6,582 nt of DNA from Alphaproteobacteria bacterium (GCA_030432815.1 JAUILB010000165.1:1-6582), one strand, 5' to 3'; counted from the stretch's first letter, positions 1 to 5,956 are shown. Notes: generated by a model from the sequence alone, not told the origin. A program made the numbers and translations.

Positions 1-12
1 AGGTAGAAGAAG

Positions 13-1206
13 ATGGCTAAAGAGAAATTTGAACGCAATAAGCCGCATTGTAATGTTGGTACAATCGGCCACGTTGACCATGGCAAGACGACGTTGACTG
101 CAGCGATTACGAAAGTGCTTGCTGAGACGAGTGGTAAGGGAGCTGCGGTTGATTTTGCGAATATTGACAAGGCACCTGAGGAGCGTGAGCGTGGTATTAC
201 GATATCGACTGCTCATGTTGAGTATGAGACAGATGCGCGTCACTATGCGCACGTTGACTGTCCTGGTCACGCTGACTATGTGAAGAACATGATCACTGGT
301 GCGGCCCAGATGGATGGGGCGATATTGGTTGTTAATGCGGCTGATGGTCCGATGCCACAGACCCGTGAGCATATTTTGCTTGCGCGTCAGGTTGGTGTTC
401 CAGCGCTTGTTGTTTATTTGAACAAGGTTGACCAGGTTGATGATGAGGAGCTTCTTGAGCTTGTTGAGATGGAGATCCGCGAGCTATTGAGTGAGTATGA
501 ATTCCCTGGTGATGATATTCCGATTATTCCTGGTTCAGCGCTTGCTGCGCTTGAAGGTCGTGATGACAATATTGGTAAAGAGAGCATTCTGAAGCTGATG
601 GCTGCTGTTGATGAGTATATTCCACAGCCTGAGCGTGCGATTGACGGTGCATTTTTGATGCCGATTGAGGATGTTTTCTCTATTTCGGGTCGTGGTACTG
701 TTGTTACGGGCCGTGTTGAGCGTGGTGTTGTCAAGGTTGGTGAGGAAGTTGAGATTGTTGGGATCAAGAAGACCCAGAAGACGACGGTTACTGGTGTTGA
801 GATGTTCCGCAAGCTTCTTGACAGTGGTCAGGCTGGTGACAACATTGGTGCGCTTATTCGTGGTGTTGGCCGTGAAGAGGTTGAGCGTGGTCAGGTTCTT
901 GCGCATGTTGGTACGATTACACCACATACGAAGTTCAAAGGTGAAGCTTACATTCTGACGAAGGATGAGGGTGGTCGTCATACACCGTTCTTTACGAACT
1001 ACCGTCCGCAGTTTTACTTCCGTACGACAGATGTGACAGGTGTTGTGACACTTGACGATGGTGTTGAGATGGTGATGCCGGGCGACAATGTTGCGATTAA
1101 TGTTGAACTGATCAACCCGATTGCCATGGATGAAGGTCTGCGTTTCGCGATCCGTGAAGGTGGTCGTACTGTAGGCGCAGGTGTCGTCGCAAAAATTATT
1201 GAATAG
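13..1206 (+). CDS. tuf: Translation elongation factor Tu (EF-Tu)
   Basis: EF-Tu is the cytoplasmic GTPase that carries aminoacyl-tRNA to the ribosomal A site. The 397-residue protein has the full set of GTPase motifs: P-loop GHVDHGKT at residues 19-26, switch I RGITI at 60-64, DCPGH at 82-86 (the catalytic His is the last residue), NKVD at 137-140, and SAL at 175-177. Domains 2 and 3 follow, with ISGRGTVVTGRVERG and the C-terminal GGRTVGAGVV. The length is a few residues above the 394 of E. coli and normal for alphaproteobacteria. The ATG is preceded by a short purine-rich stretch (positions 1-12), only partly visible. It sits 46 bases upstream of rpsJ, the usual str–S10 fusion. Glutamate is mostly GAG (27 GAG to 10 GAA by hand count), unlike the GAA-rich genes downstream. 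Many relatives carry a second tuf copy, so tufA versus tufB cannot be decided here. Identification is certain. Confidence 0.98.
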   Translation: MAKEKFERNKPHCNVGTIGHVDHGKTTLTAAITKVLAETSGKGAAVDFANIDKAPEERERGITISTAHVEYETDARHYAHVDCPGHADYVKNMITGAAQMDGAILVVNAADGPMPQTREHILLARQVGVPALVVYLNKVDQVDDEELLELVEMEIRELLSEYEFPGDDIPIIPGSALAALEGRDDNIGKESILKLMAAVDEYIPQPERAIDGAFLMPIEDVFSISGRGTVVTGRVERGVVKVGEEVEIVGIKKTQKTTVTGVEMFRKLLDSGQAGDNIGALIRGVGREEVERGQVLAHVGTITPHTKFKGEAYILTKDEGGRHTPFFTNYRPQFYFRTTDVTGVVTLDDGVEMVMPGDNVAINVELINPIAMDEGLRFAIREGGRTVGAGVVAKIIE

Positions 1207-1252
1207 CAAAAGTCATTTAGGAGCGCAGACTGTAAGGTCTGCGTAAATTTTT
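1207..1252 (+). promoter_or_regulatory. tuf–rpsJ intercistronic region with hairpin and displaced Shine-Dalgarno
   Basis: This 46-base gap holds AGGAG (1219-1223), then the arm CGCAGAC (1224-1230), the loop TGTAAG (1231-1236), the perfectly complementary arm GTCTGCG (1237-1243), and TAAATTTTT directly before the rpsJ ATG at 1253. A U·G pair (1231 with 1236) could close a GUAA tetraloop of GNRA type. Linearly, AGGAG is 29 bases from the ATG, too far for normal initiation. If the hairpin forms, the gap is bridged to 9 bases. Other readings are a weak intrinsic terminator or attenuator, given the T-run at 1248-1252, or a processing or 3'-end site. AAGG in the loop (1234-1237) is an alternative but poorly spaced ribosome binding site. 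The gap is much shorter than the E. coli S10 leader, and I see no convincing sigma-70 promoter in it. Confidence 0.7.
1224..1243 (+). repeat. Perfect 7-bp inverted repeat (RNA hairpin) before rpsJ
   Basis: The arms at 1224-1230 and 1237-1243 are exact reverse complements, with 5 of 7 pairs being G-C. The loop is six bases, or four if a U·G pair closes it. A G·U wobble (1223 with 1244) could extend the base. The repeat is visible directly in the sequence. Folding in the cell and any role are inferred. Confidence 0.85.
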
Positions 1253-1570
1253 ATGTTGGAATCACAAAACATTCGCATTCGCCTAAAAGCATTTGATCAT
1301 CGTATTCTTGATCAGGCTGCTGGTGAGATTGCAAATACGGCAAAAAGAACAGGTGCCAGCGTTCGCGGCCCCATCCCGATGCCGACGCGGATTGAAAAAT
1401 ATACGGTTCTAAAAGGACCGCATATTGATAAAAAATCTCGTGAGCAATTCGAGACACGCACACATAAGCGCCTTCTTGACATTGTTGAGCCAACACCGCA
1501 AACCGTTGACGCGCTTATGAAGCTCGATCTTGCGGCCGGTGTTGAAGTAGAAATCAAGTTGCAGGGGTAA
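1253..1570 (+). CDS. rpsJ: 30S ribosomal protein S10
   Basis: S10 is a protein of the 30S head and also acts as NusE in transcription antitermination with NusB. The 105-residue product is normal for the family (about 102-105). It opens with NIRIRLKAFDHRILDQ, has the conserved central GPIPMPTRIEKYTV, and continues with HIDKKSREQFETRTHKRLLDI and the ending PTPQTVDALMKLDLAAGVEVEIKL. The ATG at 1253 is fixed by an in-frame TAA at 1244-1246 just upstream. Only the TTG at codon 2 is a nearby alternative. The ribosome binding site is unusual, because AGGAG lies on the far side of a hairpin. The last two residues (Gln-Gly, codons CAG GGG) carry the ribosome binding site of rplC, and the next gene starts 5 bases after the stop. 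Confidence 0.97.
   Translation: MLESQNIRIRLKAFDHRILDQAAGEIANTAKRTGASVRGPIPMPTRIEKYTVLKGPHIDKKSREQFETRTHKRLLDIVEPTPQTVDALMKLDLAAGVEVEIKLQG
1563..1567 (+). promoter_or_regulatory. Ribosome binding site that decides the rplC start
   Basis: AGGGG lies in the last codons of rpsJ. It is 8 bases before the ATG at 1576 but only 2 bases before the ATG at 1570 that overlaps the rpsJ stop. The spacing favours the second ATG as the L3 start. Confidence 0.7.
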
Positions 1571-1575
1571 TGGAT

Positions 1576-2373
1576 ATGCGTTCAGGACTTATTGCAAAGA
1601 AAGTGGGTATGACCCGTGTTTTTGCCGAAGGTGGCAAACACGTTCCTGTTACCGTTCTTCATGTGGATGGTACGCAGGTTGTTGCCCATAAAACGGTAGA
1701 AAAAGACGGTTACAATGCGCTGCAACTAGGTGCAGGTACTGCAAAAGTAAAACGGACAACACAGCCGATGCGCGGTCATTTTGCAAAAGCAAATGTCGAG
1801 CCTAAAGTTAAAATTGCTGAATTTCGTATTGCGGAAGATGGTTTTATTGATCTTGGTGCTGAAATATCTGCGGATCATTTTGTTCCGGGACAAATTGTTG
1901 ACATTACCGGCACTTCCAAAGGTAAAGGTTTTGCAGGTGCGATGAAGCGCTGGAATTTTGGTGGCCTTCGTGCTTCTCATGGTGTTTCTATCTCTCACAG
2001 ATCACATGGTTCCACAGGTCAATGTCAGGATCCGGGTAAAGTATTTAAAGGTAAGAAAATGGCGGGTCACTATGGTGACGCGCGTATTACTGAACAGAAT
2101 CTTGAGATTGTTTCGACCGATGCTGAAGAAGGTATCATCCTTGTGAAAGGTGCAGTACCAGGCGCGAAAAACGGCTGGGTACTTGTTAATGATGCTGTGA
2201 AAAAAGAACGTCCGTCTGATGCGCCATATCCTGGTGCAATTAAAAAGGATGTCGCACCGGAAGCTGAAGCAGAGCCGGAGGTAGTTGCTGAAGAGCAAGC
2301 TGCTGAAGATGCTGTAGTACAAGAAGCAGAAGCAAAGGTTGAAGAACCGGCTTCAGAAGAAAATAAGGAATAA
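1576..2373 (+). CDS. rplC: 50S ribosomal protein L3 with acidic C-terminal extension
   Basis: L3 is an early-assembly 50S protein that binds 23S rRNA near its 3' end and reaches toward the peptidyl transferase centre. From the ATG at 1576 the protein has 265 residues. Conserved blocks are GLIAKKVGMTRVF near the start, GTSKGKGFAGAMKRWNF (about 112-128), SHG and SHRSHGSTGQCQDPGK (about 134-154), KVFKGKKMAGH (155-165), and ILVKGAVPGAKNG (188-200). The GQCQ segment (Gln149 and Gln151) matches the loop whose glutamine is methylated by PrmB in E. coli. The core is followed by a Glu/Ala-rich tail, making the protein some 55 residues longer than the 209 of E. coli. I chose 1576 over the overlapping ATG at 1570 because of ribosome binding site spacing and because relatives begin MR(S/T)G. 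Translation of rplD is probably coupled, since its AAGGA site is in the last codons. Confidence 0.96.
   Translation: MRSGLIAKKVGMTRVFAEGGKHVPVTVLHVDGTQVVAHKTVEKDGYNALQLGAGTAKVKRTTQPMRGHFAKANVEPKVKIAEFRIAEDGFIDLGAEISADHFVPGQIVDITGTSKGKGFAGAMKRWNFGGLRASHGVSISHRSHGSTGQCQDPGKVFKGKKMAGHYGDARITEQNLEIVSTDAEEGIILVKGAVPGAKNGWVLVNDAVKKERPSDAPYPGAIKKDVAPEAEAEPEVVAEEQAAEDAVVQEAEAKVEEPASEENKE
2254..2370 (+). other. Acidic low-complexity tail of L3
   Basis: These 39 codons (residues 227-265 of L3) encode 14 Glu, 1 Asp and about 10 Ala with only 2 Lys, a net charge near -13. This is the opposite of the usual basic ribosomal protein extension. No stop, frameshift or break separates it from the L3 core, and the DNA is repetitive in GAA and GCN codons. 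It has no motif I recognise. It is probably disordered. Its function is unknown to me. Confidence 0.8.
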
Positions 2374-2378
2374 GAACG

Positions 2379-2999
2379 ATGAAAGCCCAGGTAACTACAC
2401 TTGATGCCAAAAAGGCCGGCGACATCGATCTTGATGACGGTGTATTCGGTCTACCGGAGCGCGCAGATATTTTGCAACGTGTTGTCGTATGGCAGCTTGC
2501 AAAGCGCCGTGCCGGTACTCATAAAGTTCAGTCACGCGGTGAGGTAACAGGAACAACCAAACGTATAGGTCGCCAAAAAGGTGGTGGTACTGCACGTCAT
2601 GGTTCTGGAAAAGTTAGCCAATTCCGTGGTGGTGCCCGTGCCTTTGGTCCGGTTGTGCGCTCACATGCGTCAAACCTGCCTAAGAAAATTCGTGCACTTG
2701 GCCTTAAGACAGCCCTTTCAAGCAAAGCAGCAAGCGGTAATCTTGTTGTTATTGAAAACACTGAACTTAAGGCAGGTAAAACAAAGGATCTTCTTGCAAA
2801 GCTTGATAAATTGGGTGCAACAAACGCTCTTTTTATCGACGGTGCAGAAGTAAATGAAAACTTCAAGCTGGCTATTGGCAACATTCCGAATGTTGACGTG
2901 CTACCAACACAAGGTGCGAATGTTTATGATATTCTTCGCCGTGAAAAACTGGTGCTTACGAAAGCCGCTGTTGAAGGTTTGATGGAGAGGCTCAAATGA
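2379..2999 (+). CDS. rplD: 50S ribosomal protein L4
   Basis: L4 binds 23S rRNA and sends a long loop into the wall of the peptide exit tunnel. In enterobacteria it also represses its own S10 operon. The 206-residue length is typical. The tunnel loop is clear at about residues 62-95, with GRQKGGGTARHGSGK followed by QFRGGARAFGP. Lys67 lies in the region where macrolide-resistance changes map in E. coli L4. The C-terminal part contains NVDVLPTQGANVYDILRREKLVLTKAAVE in the expected order. The ATG follows AAGGA (2365-2369) at 9 bases and is 5 bases after the rplC stop. Its last codon overlaps the rplW start (ATGA). L4-mediated control cannot be assumed here, because the E. coli-type leader is missing. 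Confidence 0.97.
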   Translation: MKAQVTTLDAKKAGDIDLDDGVFGLPERADILQRVVVWQLAKRRAGTHKVQSRGEVTGTTKRIGRQKGGGTARHGSGKVSQFRGGARAFGPVVRSHASNLPKKIRALGLKTALSSKAASGNLVVIENTELKAGKTKDLLAKLDKLGATNALFIDGAEVNENFKLAIGNIPNVDVLPTQGANVYDILRREKLVLTKAAVEGLMERLK

Positions 3000-3289
3000 C
3001 CGATATCAAACACTATGACGTTATTCTAAATCCCGTTGTTACAGAGAAGTCCACAATGCTTACTGAAAACAACGTAGTAACATTTAACGTACCGATGACA
3101 GCCACAAAAACTGAGATCAAAACAGCTGTCGAAGCGCTTTTCAGTGTTAAGGTTGAAAAGGTAAATACATTGCGGCAGGACGGTAAAGTAAAGCGTTTTC
3201 GCGGAATTACCGGTCGTCGTAATCACACTAAAAAAGCAATGGTTAAATTGGCCGAAGGTCACACCATTGATGTAACGACAGGGGTGTAG
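2996..3289 (+). CDS. rplW: 50S ribosomal protein L23
   Basis: L23 sits at the mouth of the peptide exit tunnel and is the docking site for trigger factor and signal recognition particle. The 97-residue protein has VVTEKS near the start, with Glu17 matching the trigger-factor contact (Glu18) of E. coli. The conserved AVEALFSVKVEKVNTL follows at about 45-60, then KVKRFRGITGRRNHTKKAMVKL and a final EGHTIDV. The start overlaps the rplD stop by four bases (ATGA), and GGAGAGG at 2984-2990 inside rplD is the ribosome binding site. This suggests translational coupling with L4. The GGGG in its last codons serves rplB. Confidence 0.96.
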   Translation: MTDIKHYDVILNPVVTEKSTMLTENNVVTFNVPMTATKTEIKTAVEALFSVKVEKVNTLRQDGKVKRFRGITGRRNHTKKAMVKLAEGHTIDVTTGV

Positions 3290-3293
3290 AAAG

Positions 3294-4127
3294 ATGGCTT
3301 TAAAAACATATAATCCAACTACACCTAGCCTGCGCTCTCTGGTAACAGTTGATCGTTCTGAGCTTTGGAAAGGTAAGCCGGTAAAGTCGCTTACTGAAGG
3401 AAAGCACAGTAAAGGTGGTCGCAATAATATGGGCCGTATCACAGCGCGCCGTCGTGGTGGTGGGCATAAACGAGCTTACCGTCTTATTGACTTCAAACGT
3501 CTCAAATGGGATATGGAAGCAACAATATTGCGTCTTGAATATGATCCTAACCGTTCAGCATTCATAGCACTTATTGAGTATAAGGATGGTGAAAAAGCGT
3601 ATATTTTGGCACCACAACGTGTTTCTGAAGGCGACAAAGTAATCGCTGGAGAAAAGGTTGATGTTAAACCAGGAAACGCAATGCCGCTTTATAGTGTTCC
3701 TGTTGGATCAATTGTTCATAATGTCGAAATGAAACCTGGTAAGGGTGGTCAGATTGCCCGTGCTGCAGGTGGATATGTTCAGGTAACTGGACGTGATCGT
3801 GGATACGTTCTTCTGCGTCTTTCATCCGGCGAACAGCGCTATGTTCGTTCAAACTGTATGGCAACGATTGGTGCGGTTTCAAATCCTGATAACCAAAACC
3901 AGAAACTTGCTAAAGCAGGTCGTAGTCGCTGGCTTGGAAAGCGTCCATCCGTTCGTGGTGTTGCGATGAACCCGGTTGACCATCCACATGGTGGTGGTGA
4001 AGGCCGTACTTCAGGTGGTCGTCACCCAGTGACACCTTGGGGTAAGCCTACCAAAGGCAAACGCACACGTAGTAATAAATCGACAGACCGTTATATTCTT
4101 CGGTCACGTCACGAACGTAAGAAGTAG
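3294..4127 (+). CDS. rplB: 50S ribosomal protein L2
   Basis: L2 is one of the most conserved 50S proteins. It is needed for subunit association and supports peptidyl transferase centre structure. The 277-residue product matches the family (about 273-280). Visible landmarks are GGRNNMGRITARRRGGGHKRAYR near the N-terminus (about 42-64), the OB-fold and SH3-like core (about 70-200), and the invariant MNPVDHPHGGGEGR starting near residue 225, which contains the His shown to matter for activity in E. coli L2. The end is basic (GKRTRSNKSTDRYILRSRHERKK). The ATG lies 4 bases after the rplW stop, with GGGG (3281-3284) 9 bases upstream. Its own TAG forms part of the rpsS ribosome binding site. Confidence 0.98.
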   Translation: MALKTYNPTTPSLRSLVTVDRSELWKGKPVKSLTEGKHSKGGRNNMGRITARRRGGGHKRAYRLIDFKRLKWDMEATILRLEYDPNRSAFIALIEYKDGEKAYILAPQRVSEGDKVIAGEKVDVKPGNAMPLYSVPVGSIVHNVEMKPGKGGQIARAAGGYVQVTGRDRGYVLLRLSSGEQRYVRSNCMATIGAVSNPDNQNQKLAKAGRSRWLGKRPSVRGVAMNPVDHPHGGGEGRTSGGRHPVTPWGKPTKGKRTRSNKSTDRYILRSRHERKK

Positions 4128-4130
4128 GAG
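4125..4130 (+). promoter_or_regulatory. Stop codon fused to ribosome binding site (rplB/rpsS)
   Basis: TAGGAG combines the rplB stop TAG with a Shine-Dalgarno site exactly 8 bases before the rpsS ATG at 4139. The same arrangement and spacing recur before rpmC, and before rpsQ with TAAGGA. Confidence 0.8.
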
Positions 4131-4138
4131 CTAGAAAT

Positions 4139-4417
4139 ATGTCACGTTCCGTTTGGAAAGGTCCTTTTGTCGATATGCATTTGCTGAAGAAATCTGAAGC
4201 AATGACAGAATCAGGCAAATCGTCGCCGATTAAAACATGGTCACGTCGTTCTACGATCCTGCCACAGTTTGTCGGTCAGACATTTAATGTACACAATGGC
4301 CATAAATTCGTCCCTGTCTATGTCACAGACGAAATGGTTGGCCATAAACTTGGTGAATTTGCACCGACCCGTACATATTACGGTCACGGTGCCGATAAAA
4401 AAGCGAGGAAGAGATAG
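4139..4417 (+). CDS. rpsS: 30S ribosomal protein S19
   Basis: S19 is a head protein of the 30S subunit near the A-site finger contact with 50S and forms a pair with S13. The 92-residue length is exactly typical. It begins SRSVWKGPFVDMHLLKK and contains the core IKTWSRRSTILPQFVGQTFNVHNG. It ends HKLGEFAPTRTYYGHGADKKARKR, all in family order. The ATG follows TAGGAG at 8 bases. The stop TAG shares its G with the GTG start of rplV, and GAGGA at 4405-4409 in its last codons is the rplV ribosome binding site. Confidence 0.97.
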   Translation: MSRSVWKGPFVDMHLLKKSEAMTESGKSSPIKTWSRRSTILPQFVGQTFNVHNGHKFVPVYVTDEMVGHKLGEFAPTRTYYGHGADKKARKR

Positions 4418-4800
4418 TGGGTAAGAAATCAGCACCACGTCGCTTGGCCGACAACGAAGCGAAAGCAGAACTGAAAATGGTTCGCGTTAGCCCCCAGAAG
4501 CTTAATCTGGTGGCCGGTCTAATTCGCGGCTTGAAAGTGGAAAAGGCGCTTGCCAATCTTACTTTCTCTAAAAAACGTATTGCAAACGATGTTAAAGCAC
4601 TACTTGAAAGTGCAATTGCAAACGCTGAAAACAATCATGGGCTTGATGTGGATAGTCTTGTGGTTGCTGAAGCCAGTGTGGGTAAAGCTCTGGTAATGAA
4701 GCGTTTCCGTGCCCGTGCCCGTGGTCGTGGTGCAAAGATCCTTAAACCATTCAGCAATATGCGAATTGTTGTCCGTGAAGTTGAAGAGGGAGAAGAATAA
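4417..4800 (+). CDS. rplV: 50S ribosomal protein L22
   Basis: L22 binds 23S rRNA domains and extends a beta-hairpin into the narrow part of the peptide tunnel. The 127-residue protein shows VRVSPQKLNLVAGLIRG (22-38) and the tunnel hairpin VGKALVMKRFRARARGRG (88-105). The Met-Lys-Arg triplet (94-96), whose deletion gives macrolide resistance in E. coli, is intact. The end is acidic (EVEEGEE), which also supplies the GGGAG ribosome binding site for rpsC. The start is GTG at 4417, overlapping the rpsS stop by one base (TAGTG). GAGGA lies 7 bases upstream, and the protein begins MGKKSAPRR as expected, so GTG is well supported. It is the only GTG start in the window. Confidence 0.96.
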   Translation: MGKKSAPRRLADNEAKAELKMVRVSPQKLNLVAGLIRGLKVEKALANLTFSKKRIANDVKALLESAIANAENNHGLDVDSLVVAEASVGKALVMKRFRARARGRGAKILKPFSNMRIVVREVEEGEE

Positions 4801-5534
4801 TGGGTCAAAAAGTTAATCCAATTGGTTTGCGCCTCGGTATCAACCGAACATGGGACAGTAGATGGTATGCTGAAGGTGATTCATACGGCACTATGCTTCA
4901 TGAAGACCTGAAAATCCGTGATGAACTGCTTGCAACACTGAAAGCTGCGGCTGTTAGTCGTATTGTTATTGAACGTCCATCCAAAAAGATGCGTGTAACA
5001 ATTTATTCTGGACGTCCAGGTGTGATTATTGGCAAAAAAGGCGCAGATATTGATAAGCTTCGTCAGAAAATTGCCGGAATGGCACCTTCTGCAGAAGATG
5101 TTAGCCTTAATATTGTAGAGATACGTAAACCTGAAATTGATGCACAGCTGGTTGCTGATAATGTTGCACAACAGCTTGAACGCCGTGTAGCGTTTCGGCG
5201 TGCCATGAAACGTGTGATGCAAAATGCACTTCGTCTTGGTGCTCTTGGTATTCGTATTAATTCTGCGGGCCGTCTAGGTGGTGCTGAGATAGCGCGTACT
5301 GAATGGTACCGCGAAGGCCGTGTTCCTCTTCATACACTCCGTTCAGACATCGATTATGCTGAAAGTAAAGCACATACAGCATACGGTGTGATCGGTATTA
5401 AAGTTTGGATATTTAAAGGCGAAATCATGGAACATGATCCGATGGCTCGTGATAAACGCATTAATGACCAACAAAAATCAGCTGCTGGCGGTGCAGGTCG
5501 TGGCGGCGCAAGAAATATGCGTAATGCGGGGTAA
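4800..5534 (+). CDS. rpsC: 30S ribosomal protein S3
   Basis: S3 sits at the mRNA entry channel of the 30S head and, with S4 and S5, helps unwind mRNA. The 244-residue product starts with the invariant GQKVNPIGLRLGI. It has a KH domain with the GXXG loop GKKG at 78-81, preceded by RPGVII. The C-terminal domain contains IRINSAGRLGGAEIARTEW and GRVPLHTLRSDIDY, then GVIGIKVWIFKGE. The last 18 or so residues are Gly/Ala/Arg-rich and variable, which is normal. The ATG overlaps the rplV stop by one base (TAATG), with GGAG (4789-4792) 7 bases upstream, a sign of coupling. The penultimate residues are encoded by GCG GGG, the latter acting as the rplP ribosome binding site. Confidence 0.98.
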   Translation: MGQKVNPIGLRLGINRTWDSRWYAEGDSYGTMLHEDLKIRDELLATLKAAAVSRIVIERPSKKMRVTIYSGRPGVIIGKKGADIDKLRQKIAGMAPSAEDVSLNIVEIRKPEIDAQLVADNVAQQLERRVAFRRAMKRVMQNALRLGALGIRINSAGRLGGAEIARTEWYREGRVPLHTLRSDIDYAESKAHTAYGVIGIKVWIFKGEIMEHDPMARDKRINDQQKSAAGGAGRGGARNMRNAG

Positions 5535-5539
5535 TTGAT

Positions 5540-5956
5540 ATGTTACAACCAAAAAGAACGAAATTCCGTCGCGCCCATAAAGGTCGCATACATGGTAACG
5601 CAAAAGGAGGCACTTCGCTTACTTTTGGTTCATGTGGCCTTAAAGCAATGGAGCCGGAAAGAATCACTGCGCGTCAGATCGAAGCGGCGCGTCGTGCAAT
5701 GACACGACATATTAAACGTCAGGGTAAAATCTGGATCAGAGTTTTTCCAGATGTGCCTGTATCCAAAAAACCTGCTGAGGTTCGTATGGGTAAAGGTAAG
5801 GGTTCTGTCGAATATTGGGCAGCGCGTGTTAAACCTGGCCGTATTATGTTTGAAATGGATGGGGTTCCGCTTGGACTTGCGCGTGAAGCGTTTGAGCGTG
5901 CCGCAGCTAAACTTCCAATAGCGACGAAGTTTGTTACTCGTCTTGGTGAAAATTAG
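5540..5956 (+). CDS. rplP: 50S ribosomal protein L16
   Basis: L16 lies between the central protuberance and the A-site tRNA and is a late-assembly 50S protein. The 138-residue product opens MLQPKRTKFRRAHKGR. It continues with FGLK-like FGSCGLKA, ITARQIEAARRAMTRHIKRQGKIWIRVFPD (42-71) and VRMGKGKGSVEYW (81-93). Arg82 corresponds to the arginine (Arg81) that E. coli YcfD/RoxA hydroxylates. It finishes with MDGVPLGLAREAFERAAAKLP. The ATG is 5 bases after the rpsC stop, and GGGG (5528-5531) is 8 bases upstream. The stop TAG is fused with the rpmC ribosome binding site. Confidence 0.97.
   Translation: MLQPKRTKFRRAHKGRIHGNAKGGTSLTFGSCGLKAMEPERITARQIEAARRAMTRHIKRQGKIWIRVFPDVPVSKKPAEVRMGKGKGSVEYWAARVKPGRIMFEMDGVPLGLAREAFERAAAKLPIATKFVTRLGEN

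Noticed and set aside
414..812. Open frame on the - strand (132 codons) inside tuf
   Set aside because: It is a Ser/Arg/Thr-rich low-complexity translation with no family resemblance, explained by the reverse complement of GAG/GTT-rich codons.
665..958. Frame of 97 codons on the + strand inside tuf
   Set aside because: It is an out-of-frame shadow made of Arg, Val and Leu only, the result of repeated GTT and CGT codons in the true frame.
535..1209. Long open frame on the - strand (about 224 codons) opposite tuf
   Set aside because: It lies fully antisense to a conserved EF-Tu gene, has no recognisable domain and no clear ribosome binding site. Such frames arise from the biased codon use of tuf.
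1570..1575. ATG at 1570 as the L3 start
   Set aside because: It is only 2 bases from the Shine-Dalgarno site. ATG 1576 has 8-base spacing and matches the family N-terminus.
2254..2370. The L3 tail as a frameshift or fused gene
   Set aside because: The frame is continuous, the codon style matches the rest of rplC, and the last codons carry the rplD ribosome binding site, so it looks like a genuine end of rplC.
3026..3442. Frame of 138 codons on the - strand across the rplW/rplB junction
   Set aside because: It is antisense to two certain ribosomal protein genes and shows no motif or ribosome binding site.
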